Source of the DNA: Carnegiea gigantea
Taxonomy: Eukaryota; Streptophyta; Magnoliopsida; Caryophyllales; Cactaceae
Assembly (NCBI GenBank): GCA_029747015.1
Contig: JAKOGI010000345.1
Coordinates: 242,001 to 306,000 of the forward strand
Direction: 5' to 3'
DNA: 64,000 nucleotides
Under the pieces are notes generated by a model. The model worked only from the letters and a program-made list of their open reading frames with translations. It did not search any database and was not told where the DNA came from. The first letter of the stretch is position 1. Every line of letters starts with the position of its first letter. Positions 46,346 through 59,615 of this stretch are shown one piece after another. The position numbers and the translations under genes are program-made.

Positions 46346-48557
46346 TCCAGAGAGTTTGGAATCAGGTTTAGCTTCAGATTTTAGGTTTAATTTGAGGTAT
46401 TTTTTTTGGTTTTAATTTCGGTGTTGGTAAATTAGGGTTCCTGTTCGTTTCATTCCTGTCAATTTTAGACCTAATTTTAGCCTTCGAATTCATGCAATTA
46501 ATCTTTGTTTTGCTAATTTCTAGTCGACTTTCACGAATTTCAGTGTACTATTACAAAATTTTGGAATCAAGTTTGGATAATTTTAGTTTTTCCCCCTTCC
46601 CTGTTCTCATTCTAGTTATGTTTAGTAATGGCGGTTCAGCCATTCTCAATGGGTGTCGAAGCTCCAAAAATGGAGTTGGTGGTGTTGGGATGAGCTCTGG
46701 ATTGAGCTGGGATTCCCTTATGATTTCCCCTATTTTTTTATTTGTATTTTTTCTCCTCTTCCCGTAAGCTTTCGCCCCTGTTCAGTTGCATCGAAATGGA
46801 GTCTGGATGTTGCTCTTCTCCTTCCCTTGTGAATCAGTGATGATGACGATTGAATTAGCAGCGTGTTCAATGGCAGATTCGACCCTCTTGCCCTTGATTT
46901 CGCTGCTTTAGGTTTCGATTTGAGGCTCTGTTTCTCTGTTTTTGTTCTGAACCTGTGCCCTGAAGTTTAGTAGTTTGTTCTCATTAGTTGTTCTGAATCT
47001 CTGTCTTGATTTAGTATTTCATTTTGTTTTCTTAGGTTTGGATGATGCAATTGTTCTCTACTTTTAGTTGAGTTTAGTTGATGATGATGGTTGAACTGTT
47101 CTTTGTTTTTGTTCTCTGCTTTTAGATTTACTTGCGGCATCCAGTGAATAGCTCCTTTAGAAGTTTATTTTCTTTAGTTTGGTTGATGAAATTGTTCTGA
47201 GTCTCTGTTATGATTTATTGCTCAATTGATTTTACCTTAGTTTGGATGATTAAGTTTTGATTCGATTATGCTTAATTTTAAAAGTTTAATTGCTTAGAGG
47301 CTTATTCTTCTGTTTTCTTTCCCCTGTTTCTTCATTTAAATGCTGATTTGAGGGTTGATTTAGGTTATGTCCATCTCTTGTTTCCATCACTCTTCCAATT
47401 TTGGGGTTAGTTTAGGTTAATTTATTTGCCAACACATTATGGTGGTTTCACTTTGGTTGATGATGGTCTCATTTAGGTTAGATTAGACAAGTTCAAAGGA
47501 TTTAAATGCATTAGTTGATTTTAATGAGCTTGGATTAGTTGATAATCTTATACTCATGGGCATGAGATAAAATTACTTTAATTTATCTTGACTAGTTTAG
47601 TCCTTATGTGTTTGATTCTCGATTAGTTTAGGCTATTATAGGCTGATCTTATTTAGTGACCTTAATCTCATCCTCATCCCTGAGGAGATGACCCTCAAGT
47701 ACTACGATGACAGTCGTATACTTGCGGCACTTCATTTTTCATTCAAAATTTTCGTACAAGTTTTTGACACCGTTGCTGGGGATGACAGCTAAGATTAGGT
47801 CACATTTTCTTTTTCGTAGCTACTTTATTATTAGGTTGCATAGATGTTGCTTTATTTTGTTATTAAGTTGTGACTTGATTTAGTGTATTTCTTGAAGTAT
47901 TCAAAAATCCAAAAAAATTAGAAAAGCTTAAAATTGAAAAAAAATTAGGAAAAAATGTGAAAATCCCAAAAAAAAAGGAAAAACTCCAAAAACCCTAAAA
48001 ACAAATAACTTTAGAATTGATTTATAGTTTTAGTTTCTTTAATTTTGTTATCAAGTTGTTTTATAGTTTTAGAATTGAGTTAGTAATTTGAATTTGGTTT
48101 TTGTTGGGATTTGTCTTATCCTCATTTTAGAGATTGATTAACTTTTTGATTTGGCTACCTTTTGTTTGTAAGTTGTCTTTAGGGTTGAGTAATATTTTGA
48201 TTTGATTTTGCGCTTAAGAAAAAGGGGAAAAAAATTAGAAAATTCGAAAATTCAAAAAAAAAAAAAATTAGAAAGAGAAAAGACCAAAAATAGGATCTTT
48301 TGCGAGGGCGTGAGGTTTATATGACTAGTTGGGTTAGAGACTCTGAAAATCAAAGACTTGTTAGGAGTGAGCCCAACCCTGATTTAGAACCCGAACTTAA
48401 ACCTAAGCTTGAGTTAGAAAATATGGCACAAGAAAGAACTTTGAGTGATATTTTCTATCCTCCTACGATTGCTTTGCCATCATGCTTCGTTATGCCTAAC
48501 CTTGCACCAAATGTAACCTTCGAATTAAAACCTCACTATACTCAGATGCTCACTAAA
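46346..48557 (+). repeat. array unit 1 (edge unit)
   Basis: 2212 bp. Variant states: CCTTCG near 46480, CTCTGTTTTTG near 46932, TAGGTTAA near 47413, GTTGCTGG in the primer site, CCTACGATT in gag. It carries a private A in AGAAGTTTATTTTC (about 47168), as expected for the array edge. The left junction reads GGCTCCAGAG, against AAATCCAGAG at internal junctions. Confidence 0.92.
47765..47782 (+). other. tRNA primer-binding-like site in unit 1
   Basis: TGACACCGTTGCTGGGGA follows LTR-like sequence ending CGTACA (about 47758). Compare the TGGTGCCATTATCGGGGA site of the nested element. Equivalent sites recur once per unit; in units 3 and 7 it reads GTTGTTGG. Confidence 0.55.
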
Positions 48558-48596
48558 TCCAGAGAGTTTGGAATCAGGTTTAGCTTCAGATTTTAG
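48321..48596 (+). pseudogene. gag N-terminus fused to LTR sequence (unit 1; repeated in every unit)
   Basis: An ATG at 48321 opens a 91-aa frame; a second ATG at 48423 begins MAQERTLSDIFYPP, the usual opening of a plant Ty3/gypsy gag, which continues to FELKPHYTQMLTK. At 48558 the frame crosses the unit junction and adds SREFGIRFSFRF from LTR sequence before TAG at 48594-48596. True gag would continue with its capsid-like domain, so this is a truncated chimera. The same frame recurs with only one or two residue changes (Thr or Arg after YPP; one Pro to Leu) at 50512, 52723, 54934, 57147, 59358 and 61571 (frame starts given; ATG 21 bases later), and is cut by the window edge in unit 8. Confidence 0.8.
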
Positions 48597-50769
48597 GTTT
48601 AATTTGAGGTATTTTTTTTGGTTTTAATTTCGGTGTTGGTAAATTAGGGTTCCTGTTCGTTTCATTCCTGTCAATTTTAGACCTAATTTTAGCCTCCGAA
48701 TTCATGCAATTAATCTTTGTTTTGCTAATTTCTAGTCGACTTTCACGAATTTCAGTGTACTATTACAAAATTTTGGAATCAAGTTTGGATAATTTTAGTT
48801 TTTCCCCCTTCCCTGTTCTCATTCTAGTTATGTTTAGTAATGGCGGTTCAGCCATTCTCAATGGGTGTCGAAGCTCCAAAAATGGAGTTGGTGGTGTTGG
48901 GATGAGCTCTGGATTGAGCTGGGATTCCCTTATGATTTCCCCTATTTTTTTATTTGTATTTTTTCTCCTCTTCCCGTAAGCTTTCGCCCCTGTTCAGTTG
49001 CATCGAAATGGAGTCTGGATGTTGCTCTTCTCCTTCCCTTGTGAATCAGTGATGATGACGATTGAATTAGCAGCGTGTTCAATGGCAGATTCGACCCTCT
49101 TGCCCTTGATTTCGCTGCTTTAGGTTTCGATTTGAGGCTCTGTTTATCTGTTTTTGTTCTGAACCTGTGCCCTGAAGTTTAGTAGTTTGTTCTCATTAGT
49201 TGTTCTGAATCTCTGTCTTGATTTAGTATTTCATTTTGTTTTCTTAGGTTTGGATGATGCAATTGTTCTCTACTTTTAGTTGAGTTTAGTTGATGATGAT
49301 GGTTGAACTGTTCTTTGTTTTTGTTCTCTGCTTTTAGATTTACTTGCGGCATCCAGTGAATAGCTCCTTTAGAAGTTTGTTTTCTTTAGTTTGGTTGATG
49401 AAATTGTTCTGAGTCTCTGTTATGATTTATTGCTCAATTGATTTTACCTTAGTTTGGATGATTAAGTTTTGATTCGATTATGCTTAATTTTAAAAGTTTA
49501 ATTGCTTAGAGGCTTATTCTTCTGTTTTCTTTCCCCTGTTTCTTCATTTAAATGCTGATTTGAGGGTTGATTTAGGTTATGTCCATCTCTTGTTTCCATC
49601 ACTCTTCCAATTTTGGGGTTAGTTTAGGTTAATTTATTTGCCAACACATTATGGTGGTTTCACTTTGGTTGATGATGGTCTCATTTAGGTTAGATTAGAC
49701 AAGTTCAAAGGATTTAAATGCATTAGTTGATTTTAATGAGCTTGGATTAGTTGATAATCTTATACTCATGGGCATGAGATAAAATTACTTTAATTTATCT
49801 TGACTAGTTTAGTCCTTATGTGTTTGATTCTCGATTAGTTTAGGCTATTATAGGCTGATCTTATTTAGTGACCTTAATCTCATCCTCATCCCTGAGGAGA
49901 TGACCCTCAAGTACTACGATGACAGTCGTATACTTGCGGCACTTCATTTTTCATTCAAAATTTTCGTACAAGTTTTTGACACCGTTGCTGGGGATGACAG
50001 CTAAGATTAGGTCACATTTTCTTTTTCGTAGCTACTTTATTATTAGGTTGCATAGATGTTGCTTTATTTTGTTATTAAGTTGTGACTTGATTTAGTGTAT
50101 TTCTTGAAGTATTCAAAAATCCAAAAAATTAGAAAAGCTTAAAATTGAAAAAAAATTAGGAAAAAATGTGAAAATCCAAAAAAAAAAAGGAAAAACTCCA
50201 AAAACCCTAAAAACAAATAACTTTAGAATTGATTTATAGTTTTAGTTTCTTTAATTTTGTTATCAAGTTGTTTTATAGTTTTAGAATTGAGTTAGTAATT
50301 TGAATTTGGTTTTTGTTGGGATTTGTCTTATCCTCATTTTAGAGATTGATTAACTTTTTGATTTGGCTACCTTTTGTTTGTAAGTTGTCTTTAGGGTTGA
50401 GTAATATTTTGATTTGATTTTGCGCTTAAGAAAAAGGGGAAAAAAATTAGAAAATTCGAAAATTCAAAAAAAAAAAAAATTAGAAAGAGAAAAGACCAAA
50501 AATAGGATCTTTTGCGAGGGCGTGAGGTTTATATGACTAGTTGGGTTAGAGACTCTGAAAATCAAAGACTTGTTAGGAGTGAGCCCAACCCTGATTTAGA
50601 ACCCGAACTTAAACCTAAGCTTGAGTTAGAAAATATGGCACAAGAAAGAACTTTGAGTGATATTTTCTATCCTCCTAGGATTGCTTTGCCATCATGCTTC
50701 GTTATGCCTAACCTTGCACCAAATGTAACCTTCGAATTAAAACCTCACTATACTCAGATGCTCACTAAA
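48558..50769 (+). repeat. array unit 2
   Basis: 2212 bp. Variant states: CCTCCG, TTATCTGTTTTTG, TAGGTTAA, GTTGCTGG, CCTAGGATT in gag. It shares the TTATCTG state only with unit 6. Confidence 0.92.
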
Positions 50770-52980
50770 TCCAGAGAGTTTGGAATCAGGTTTAGCTTCA
50801 GATTTTAGGTTTAATTTGAGGTATTTTTTTTGGTTTTAATTTCGGTGTTGGTAAATTAGGGTTCCTGTTCGTTTCATTCCTGTCAATTTTAGACCTAATT
50901 TTAGCCTCCGAATTCATGCAATTAATCTTTGTTTTGCTAATTTCTAGTCGACTTTCACGAATTTCAGTGTACTATTACAAAATTTTGGAATCAAGTTTGG
51001 ATAATTTTAGTTTTTCCCCCTTCCCTGTTCTCATTCTAGTTATGTTTAGTAATGGCGGTTCAGCCATTCTCAATGGGTGTCGAAGCTCCAAAAATGGAGT
51101 TGGTGGTGTTGGGATGAGCTCTGGATTGAGCTGGGATTCCCTTATGATTTCCCCTATTTTTTTATTTGTATTTTTTCTCCTCTTCCCGTAAGCTTTCGCC
51201 CCTGTTCAGTTGCATCGAAATGGAGTCTGGATGTTGCTCTTCTCCTTCCCTTGTGAATCAGTGATGATGACGATTGAATTAGCAGCGTGTTCAATGGCAG
51301 ATTCGACCCTCTTGCCCTTGATTTCGCTGCTTTAGGTTTCGATTTGAGGCTCTGTTTCTCTGCTTTTGTTCTGAACCTGTGCCCTGAAGTTTAGTAGTTT
51401 GTTCTCATTAGTTGTTCTGAATCTCTGTCTTGATTTAGTATTTCATTTTGTTTTCTTAGGTTTGGATGATGCAATTGTTCTCTACTTTTAGTTGAGTTTA
51501 GTTGATGATGATGGTTGAACTGTTCTTTGTTTTTGTTCTCTGCTTTTAGATTTACTTGCGGCATCCAGTGAATAGCTCCTTTAGAAGTTTGTTTTCTTTA
51601 GTTTGGTTGATGAAATTGTTCTGAGTCTCTGTTATGATTTATTGCTCAATTGATTTTACCTTAGTTTGGATGATTAAGTTTTGATTCGATTATGCTTAAT
51701 TTTAAAAGTTTAATTGCTTAGAGGCTTATTCTTCTGTTTTCTTTCCCCTGTTTCTTCATTTAAATGCTGATTTGAGGGTTGATTTAGGTTATGTCCATCT
51801 CTTGTTTCCATCACTCTTCCAATTTTGGGGTTAGTTTAGCTTAATTTATTTGCCAACACATTATGGTGGTTTCACTTTGGTTGATGATGGTCTCATTTAG
51901 GTTAGATTAGACAAGTTCAAAGGATTTAAATGCATTAGTTGATTTTAATGAGCTTGGATTAGTTGATAATCTTATACTCATGGGCATGAGATAAAATTAC
52001 TTTAATTTATCTTGACTAGTTTAGTCCTTATGTGTTTGATTCTCGATTAGTTTAGGCTATTATAGGCTGATCTTATTTAGTGACCTTAATCTCATCCTCA
52101 TCCCTGAGGAGATGACCCTCAAGTACTACGATGACAGTCGTATACTTGCGGCACTTCATTTTTCATTCAAAATTTTCGTACAAGTTTTTGACACCGTTGT
52201 TGGGGATGACAGCTAAGATTAGGTCACATTTTCTTTTTCGTAGCTACTTTATTATTAGGTTGCATAGATGTTGCTTTATTTTGTTATTAAGTTGTGACTT
52301 GATTTAGTGTATTTCTTGAAGTATTCAAAAATCCAAAAAAATTAGAAAAGCTTAAAATTGAAAAAAAATTAGGAAAAAATGTGAAAATCCCAAAAAAAAA
52401 GGAAAAACTCCAAAAACCCTAAAAACAAATAACTTTAGAATTGATTTATAGTTTTAGTTTCTTTAATTTTGTTATCAAGTTGTTTTATAGTTTTAGAATT
52501 GAGTTAGTAATTTGAATTTGGTTTTTGTTGGGATTTGTCTTATCCTCATTTTAGAGATTGATTAACTTTTTGATTTGGCTACCTTTTGTTTGTAAGTTGT
52601 CTTTAGGGTTGAGTAATATTTTGATTTGATTTTGCGCTTAAGAAAAAGGGGAAAAAAATTAGAAAATTCGAAAATTCAAAAAAAAAAAAATTAGAAAGAG
52701 AAAAGACCAAAAATAGGATCTTTTGCGAGGGCGTGAGGTTTATATGACTAGTTGGGTTAGAGACTCTGAAAATCAAAGACTTGTTAGGAGTGAGCCCAAC
52801 CCTGATTTAGAACCCGAACTTAAACCTAAGCTTGAGTTAGAAAATATGGCACAAGAAAGAACTTTGAGTGATATTTTCTATCCTCCTACGATTGCTTTGC
52901 CATCATGCTTCGTTATGCCTAACCTTGCACCAAATGTAACCTTCGAATTAAAACCTCACTATACTCAGATGCTCACTAAA
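50770..52980 (+). repeat. array unit 3
   Basis: 2211 bp. Variant states: CCTCCG, CTCTGCTTTTG, TAGCTTAA, GTTGTTGG, CCTACGATT in gag. It shares GTTGTTGG only with unit 7 and TAGCTTAA only with unit 6. Confidence 0.92.
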
Positions 52981-55191
52981 TCCAGAGAGTTTGGAATCAG
53001 GTTTAGCTTCAGATTTTAGGTTTAATTTGAGGTATTTTTTTTGGTTTTAATTTCGGTGTTGGTAAATTAGGGTTCCTGTTCGTTTCATTCCTGTCAATTT
53101 TAGACCTAATTTTAGCCTCCGAATTCATGCAATTAATCTTTGTTTTGCTAATTTCTAGTCGACTTTCACGAATTTCAGTGTACTATTACAAAATTTTGGA
53201 ATCAAGTTTGGATAATTTTAGTTTTTCCCCCTTCCCTGTTCTCATTCTAGTTATGTTTAGTAATGGCGGTTCAGCCATTCTCAATGGGTGTCGAAGCTCC
53301 AAAAATGGAGTTGGTGGTGTTGGGATGAGCTCTGGATTGAGCTGGGATTCCCTTATGATTTCCCCTATTTTTTTATTTGTATTTTTTCTCCTCTTCCCGT
53401 AAGCTTTCGCCCCTGTTCAGTTGCATCGAAATGGAGTCTGGATGTTGCTCTTCTCCTTCCCTTGTGAATCAGTGATGATGACGATTGAATTAGCAGCGTG
53501 TTCAATGGCAGATTCGACCCTCTTGCCCTTGATTTCGCTGCTTTAGGTTTCGATTTGAGGCTCTGTTTCTCTGCTTTTGTTCTGAACCTGTGCCCTGAAG
53601 TTTAGTAGTTTGTTCTCATTAGTTGTTCTGAATCTCTGTCTTGATTTAGTATTTCATTTTGTTTTCTTAGGTTTGGATGATGCAATTGTTCTCTACTTTT
53701 AGTTGAGTTTAGTTGATGATGATGGTTGAACTGTTCTTTGTTTTTGTTCTCTGCTTTTAGATTTACTTGCGGCATCCAGTGAATAGCTCCTTTAGAAGTT
53801 TGTTTTCTTTAGTTTGGTTGATGAAATTGTTCTGAGTCTCTGTTATGATTTATTGCTCAATTGATTTTACCTTAGTTTGGATGATTAAGTTTTGATTCGA
53901 TTATGCTTAATTTTAAAAGTTTAATTGCTTAGAGGCTTATTCTTCTGTTTTCTTTCCCCTGTTTCTTCATTTAAATGCTGATTTGAGGGTTGATTTAGGT
54001 TATGTCCATCTCTTGTTTCCATCACTCTTCCAATTTTGGGGTTAGTTTAGGTTAATTTATTTGCCAACACATTATGGTGGTTTCACTTTGGTTGATGATG
54101 GTCTCATTTAGGTTAGATTAGACAAGTTCAAAGGATTTAAATGCATTAGTTGATTTTAATGAGCTTGGATTAGTTGATAATCTTATACTCATGGGCATGA
54201 GATAAAATTACTTTAATTTATCTTGACTAGTTTAGTCCTTATGTGTTTGATTCTCGATTAGTTTAGGCTATTATAGGCTGATCTTATTTAGTGACCTTAA
54301 TCTCATCCTCATCCCTGAGGAGATGACCCTCAAGTACTACGATGACAGTCGTATACTTGCGGCACTTCATTTTTCATTCAAAATTTTCGTACAAGTTTTT
54401 GACACCGTTGCTGGGGATGACAGCTAAGATTAGGTCACATTTTCTTTTTCGTAGCTACTTTATTATTAGGTTGCATAGATGTTGCTTTATTTTGTTATTA
54501 AGTTGTGACTTGATTTAGTGTATTTCTTGAAGTATTCAAAAATCCAAAAAAATTAGAAAAGCTTAAAATTGAAAAAAAATTAGGAAAAAATGTGAAAATC
54601 CCAAAAAAAAGGAAAAACTCCAAAAACCCTAAAAACAAATAACTTTAGAATTGATTTATAGTTTTAGTTTCTTTAATTTTGTTATCAAGTTGTTTTATAG
54701 TTTTAGAATTGAGTTAGTAATTTGAATTTGGTTTTTGTTGGGATTTGTCTTATCCTCATTTTAGAGATTGATTAACTTTTTGATTTGGCTACCTTTTGTT
54801 TGTAAGTTGTCTTTAGGGTTGAGTAATATTTTGATTTGATTTTGCGCTTAAGAAAAAGGGGAAAAAAATTAGAAAATTCGAAAATTCAAAAAAAAAAAAA
54901 ATTAGAAAGAGAAAAGACCAAAAATAGGATCTTTTGCGAGGGCGTGAGGTTTATATGACTAGTTGGGTTAGAGACTCTGAAAATCAAAGACTTGTTAGGA
55001 GTGAGCCCAACCCTGATTTAGAACCCGAACTTAAACCTAAGCTTGAGTTAGAAAATATGGCACAAGAAAGAACTTTGAGTGATATTTTCTATCCTCCTAG
55101 GATTGCTTTGCCATCATGCTTCGTTATGCCTAACCTTGCACCAAATGTAACCTTCGAATTAAAACCTCACTATACTCAGATGCTCACTAAA
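52981..55191 (+). repeat. array unit 4
   Basis: 2211 bp. Variant states: CCTCCG, CTCTGCTTTTG, TAGGTTAA, GTTGCTGG, CCTAGGATT in gag. Confidence 0.92.
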
Positions 55192-57404
55192 TCCAGAGAG
55201 TTTGGAATCAGGTTTAGCTTCAGATTTTAGGTTTAATTTGAGGTATTTTTTTGGGTTTTAATTTCGGTGTTGGTAAATTAGGGTTCCTGTTCGTTTCATT
55301 CCTGTCAATTTTAGACCTAATTTTAGCCTTCGAATTCATGCAATTAATCTTTGTTTTGCTAATTTCTAGTCGACTTTCACGAATTTCAGTGTACTATTAC
55401 AAGATTTTGGAATCAAGTTTGGATAATTTTAGTTTTTCCCCCTTCCCTGTTTTCATTCTAGTTATGTTTAGTAATGGCGGTTCAGCCATTCTCAATGGGT
55501 GTCGAAGCTCCAAAAATGGAGTTGGTGGTGTTGGGATGAGCTCTGGATTGAGCTGGGATTCCCTTATGATTTCCCCTATTTTTTTATTTGTATTTTTTCT
55601 CCTCTTCCCGTAAGCTTTCGCCCCTGTTCAGTTGCATCGAAATGGAGTCTGGATGTTGCTCTTCTCCTTCCCTTGTGAATCAGTGATGATGACGATTGAA
55701 TTAGCAGCGTGTTCAATGGCAGATTCGACCCTCTTGCCCTTGATTTCGCTGCTTTAGGTTTCGATTTGAGGCTCTGTTTCTCTGTTTTTGTTCTGAACCT
55801 GTGCCCTGAAGTTTAGTAGTTTGTTCTCATTAGTTGTTCTGAATCTCTGTCTTGATTTAGTATTTCATTTTGTTTTCTTAGGTTTGGATGATGCAATTGT
55901 TCTCTACTTTTAGTTGAGTTTAGTTGATGATGATGGTTGAACTGTTCTTTGTTTTTGTTCTCTGCTTTTAGATTTACTTGCGGCATCCAGTGAATAGCTC
56001 CTTTAGAAGTTTGTTTTCTTTAGTTTGGTTGATGAAATTGTTCTGAGTCTCTGTTATGATTTATTGCTCAATTGATTTTACCTTAGTTTGGATGATTAAG
56101 TTTTGATTCGATTATGCTTAATTTTAAAAGTTTAATTGCTTAGAGGCTTATTCTTCTGTTTTCTTTCCCCTGTTTCTTCATTTAAATGCTGATTTGAGGG
56201 TTGATTTAGGTTATGTCCATCTCTTGTTTCCATCACTCTTCCAATTTTGGGGTTAGTTTAGGTTAATTTATTTGCCAACACATTATGGTGGTTTCACTTT
56301 GGTTGATGATGGTCTCATTTAGGTTAGATTAGACAAGTTCAAAGGATTTAAATGCATTAGTTGATTTTAATGAGCTTGGATTAGTTGATAATCTTATACT
56401 CATGGGCATGAGATAAAATTACTTTAATTTATCTTGACTAGTTTAGTCCTTATGTGTTTGATTCTCGATTAGTTTAGGCTATTATAGGCTGATCTTATTT
56501 AGTGACCTTAATCTCATCCTCATCCCTGAGGAGATGACCCTCAAGTACTACGATGACAGTCGTATACTTGCGGCACTTCATTTTTCATTCAAAATTTTCG
56601 TACAAGTTTTTGACACCGTTGCTGGGGATGACAGCTAAGATTAGGTCACATTTTCTTTTTCGTAGCTACTTTATTATTAGGTTGCATAGATGTTGCTTTA
56701 TTTTGTTATTAAGTTGTGACTTGATTTAGTGTATTTCTTGAAGTATTCAAAAATCCAAGAAAATTAGAAAAGCTTAAAATTGAAAAAAAATTAGGAAAAA
56801 ATGTGAAAATCCAAAAAAAAAAGGAAAAACTCCAAAAACCCTAAAAACAAATAACTTTAGAATTGATTTATAGTTTTAGTTTCTTTAATTTTGTTATCAA
56901 GTTGTTTTATAGTTTTAGAATTGAGTTAGTAATTTGAATTTGGTTTTTATTGGGATTTGTCTTATCCTCATTTTAGAGATTGATTAACTTTTTGATTTGG
57001 CTACCTTTTGTTTGTAAGTTGTCTTTAGGGTTGAGTAATATTTTGATTTGATTTTGCGCTTAAGAAAAAGGGGAAAAAAAAATTAGAAAATGCGAAAAAT
57101 CAAAAAAAAAAAAAATTGAAGTAGAAAAGACCAAAAATAGGATCTTTTGCGAGGGCGTGAGGTTTATATGACTAGTTGGGTTAGAGACTCTGAAAATCAA
57201 AGACTTGTTAGGAGTGAGCCCAACCCTGATTTAGAACCCGAACTTAAACCTAAGCTTGAGTTAGAAAATATGGCACAAGAAAGAACTTTGAGTGATATTT
57301 TCTATCCTCCTAGGATTGCTTTGCCATCATGCTTCGTTATGCTTAACCTTGCACCAAATGTAACCTTCGAATTAAAACCTCACTATACTCAGATGCTCAC
57401 TAAA
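55192..57404 (+). repeat. array unit 5
   Basis: 2213 bp. Variant states: TTTTTTTGGGTTTT near the start, CCTTCG, TTACAAGATTTT, CTGTTTTCATTC, CTCTGTTTTTG, GTTGCTGG, CCTAGGATT in gag, and a private Pro to Leu change in gag (ATGCTTAACC). The ACAAG and TTTTC states are shared only with unit 6. Confidence 0.92.
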
Positions 57405-59615
57405 TCCAGAGAGTTTGGAATCAGGTTTAGCTTCAGATTTTAGGTTTAATTTGAGGTATTTTTTTGGGTTTTAATTTCGGTGTTGGTAAATTAGGGTTCC
57501 TGTTCGTTTCATTCCTGTCAATTTTAGACCTAATTTTAGCCTTCGAATTCATGCAATTAATCTTTGTTTTGCTAATTTCTAGTCGACTTTCACGAATTTC
57601 AGTGTACTATTACAAGATTTTGGAATCAAGTTTGGATAATTTTAGTTTTTCCCCCTTCCCTGTTTTCATTCTAGTTATGTTTAGTAATGGCGGTTCAGCC
57701 ATTCTCAATGGGTGTCGAAGCTCCAAAAATGGAGTTGGTGGTGTTGGGATGAGCTCTGGATTGAGCTGGGATTCCCTTATGATTTCCCCTATTTTTTTAT
57801 TTGTATTTTTTCTCCTCTTCCCGTAAGCTTTCGCCCCTGTTCAGTTGCATCGAAATGGAGTCTGGATGTTGCTCTTCTCCTTCCCTTGTGAATCAGTGAT
57901 GATGACGATTGAATTAGCAGCGTGTTCAATGGCAGATTCGACCCTCTTGCCCTTGATTTCGCTGCTTTAGGTTTCGATTTGAGGCTCTGTTTATCTGTTT
58001 TTGTTCTGAACCTGTGCCCTGAAGTTTAGTAGTTTGTTCTCATTAGTTGTTCTGAATCTCTGTCTTGATTTAGTATTTCATTTTGTTTTCTTAGGTTTGG
58101 ATGATGCAATTGTTCTCTACTTTTAGTTGAGTTTAGTTGATGATGATGGTTGAACTGTTCTTTGTTTTTGTTCTCTGCTTTTAGATTTACTTGCGGCATC
58201 CAGTGAATAGCTCCTTTAGAAGTTTGTTTTCTTTAGTTTGGTTGATGAAATTGTTCTGAGTCTCTGTTATGATTTATTGCTCAATTGATTTTACCTTAGT
58301 TTGGATGATTAAGTTTTGATTCGATTATGCTTAATTTTAAAAGTTTAATTGCTTAGAGGCTTATTCTTCTGTTTTCTTTCCCCTGTTTCTTCATTTAAAT
58401 GCTGATTTGAGGGTTGATTTAGGTTATGTCCATCTCTTATTTCCATCACTCTTCCAATTTTGGGGTTAGTTTAGCTTAATTTATTTGCCAACACATTATG
58501 GTGGTTTCACTTTGGTTGATGATGGTCTCATTTAGGTTAGATTAGACAAGTTCAAAGGATTTAAATGCATTAGTTGATTTTAATGAGCTTGGATTAGTTG
58601 ATAATCTTATACTCATGGGCATGAGATAAAATTACTTTAATTTATCTTGACTAGTTTAGTCCTTATGTGTTTGATTCTCGATTAGTTTAGGCTATTATAG
58701 GCTGATCTTATTTAGTGACCTTAATCTCATCCTCATCCCTGAGGAGATGACCCTCAAGTACTACGATGACAGTCGTATACTTGCGGCACTTCATTTTTCA
58801 TTCAAAATTTTCGTACAAGTTTTTGACACCGTTGCTGGGGATGACAGCTAAGATTAGGTCACATTTTCTTTTTCGTAGCTACTTTATTATTAGGTTGCAT
58901 AGATGTTGCTTTATTTTGTTATTAAGTTGTGACTTGATTTAGTGTATTTCTTGAAGTATTCAAAAATCCAAAAAAATTAGAAAAGCTTAAAATTGAAAAA
59001 AAATTAGGAAAAAATGTGAAAATCCCAAAAAAAAAGGAAAAACTCCAAAAACCCTAAAAACAAATAACTTTAGAATTGATTTATAGTTTTAGTTTCTTTA
59101 ATTTTGTTATCAAGTTGTTTTATAGTTTTAGAATTGAGTTAGTAATTTGAATTTGGTTTTTGTTGGGATTTGTCTTATCCTCATTTTAGAGATTGATTAA
59201 CTTTTTGATTTGGCTGCCTTTTGTTTGTAAGTTGTCTTTAGGGTTGAGTAATATTTTGATTTGATTTTGCGCTTAAGAAAAAGGGGAAAAAAATTAGAAA
59301 ATTCGAAAATTCAAAAAAAAAAAAATTAGAAAGAGAAAAGACCAAAAATAGGATCTTTTGCGAGGGCGTGAGGTTTATATGACTAGTTGGGTTAGAGACT
59401 CTGAAAATCAAAGACTTGTTAGGAGTGAGCCCAACCCTGATTTAGAACCCGAACTTAAACCTAAGCTTGAGTTAGAAAATATGGCACAAGAAAGAACTTT
59501 GAGTGATATTTTCTATCCTCCTAGGATTGCTTTGCCATCATGCTTCGTTATGCCTAACCTTGCACCAAATGTAACCTTCGAATTAAAACCTCACTATACT
59601 CAGATGCTCACTAAA
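57405..59615 (+). repeat. array unit 6
   Basis: 2211 bp. Variant states: TTTTTTTGGGTTTT, CCTTCG, TTACAAGATTTT, CTGTTTTCATTC (as unit 5), but TTATCTGTTTTTG (as unit 2) and TAGCTTAA (as unit 3); CCTAGGATT in gag. It is a clear mosaic. Confidence 0.92.

Noticed and set aside
55251..55613. 91-120 aa hydrophobic frame repeated in each array unit
   Set aside because: Lies in LTR sequence; the longer form exists only because of a T/G change in units 5, 6 and 8. Recurrence is due to the tandem array, not selection on a protein.
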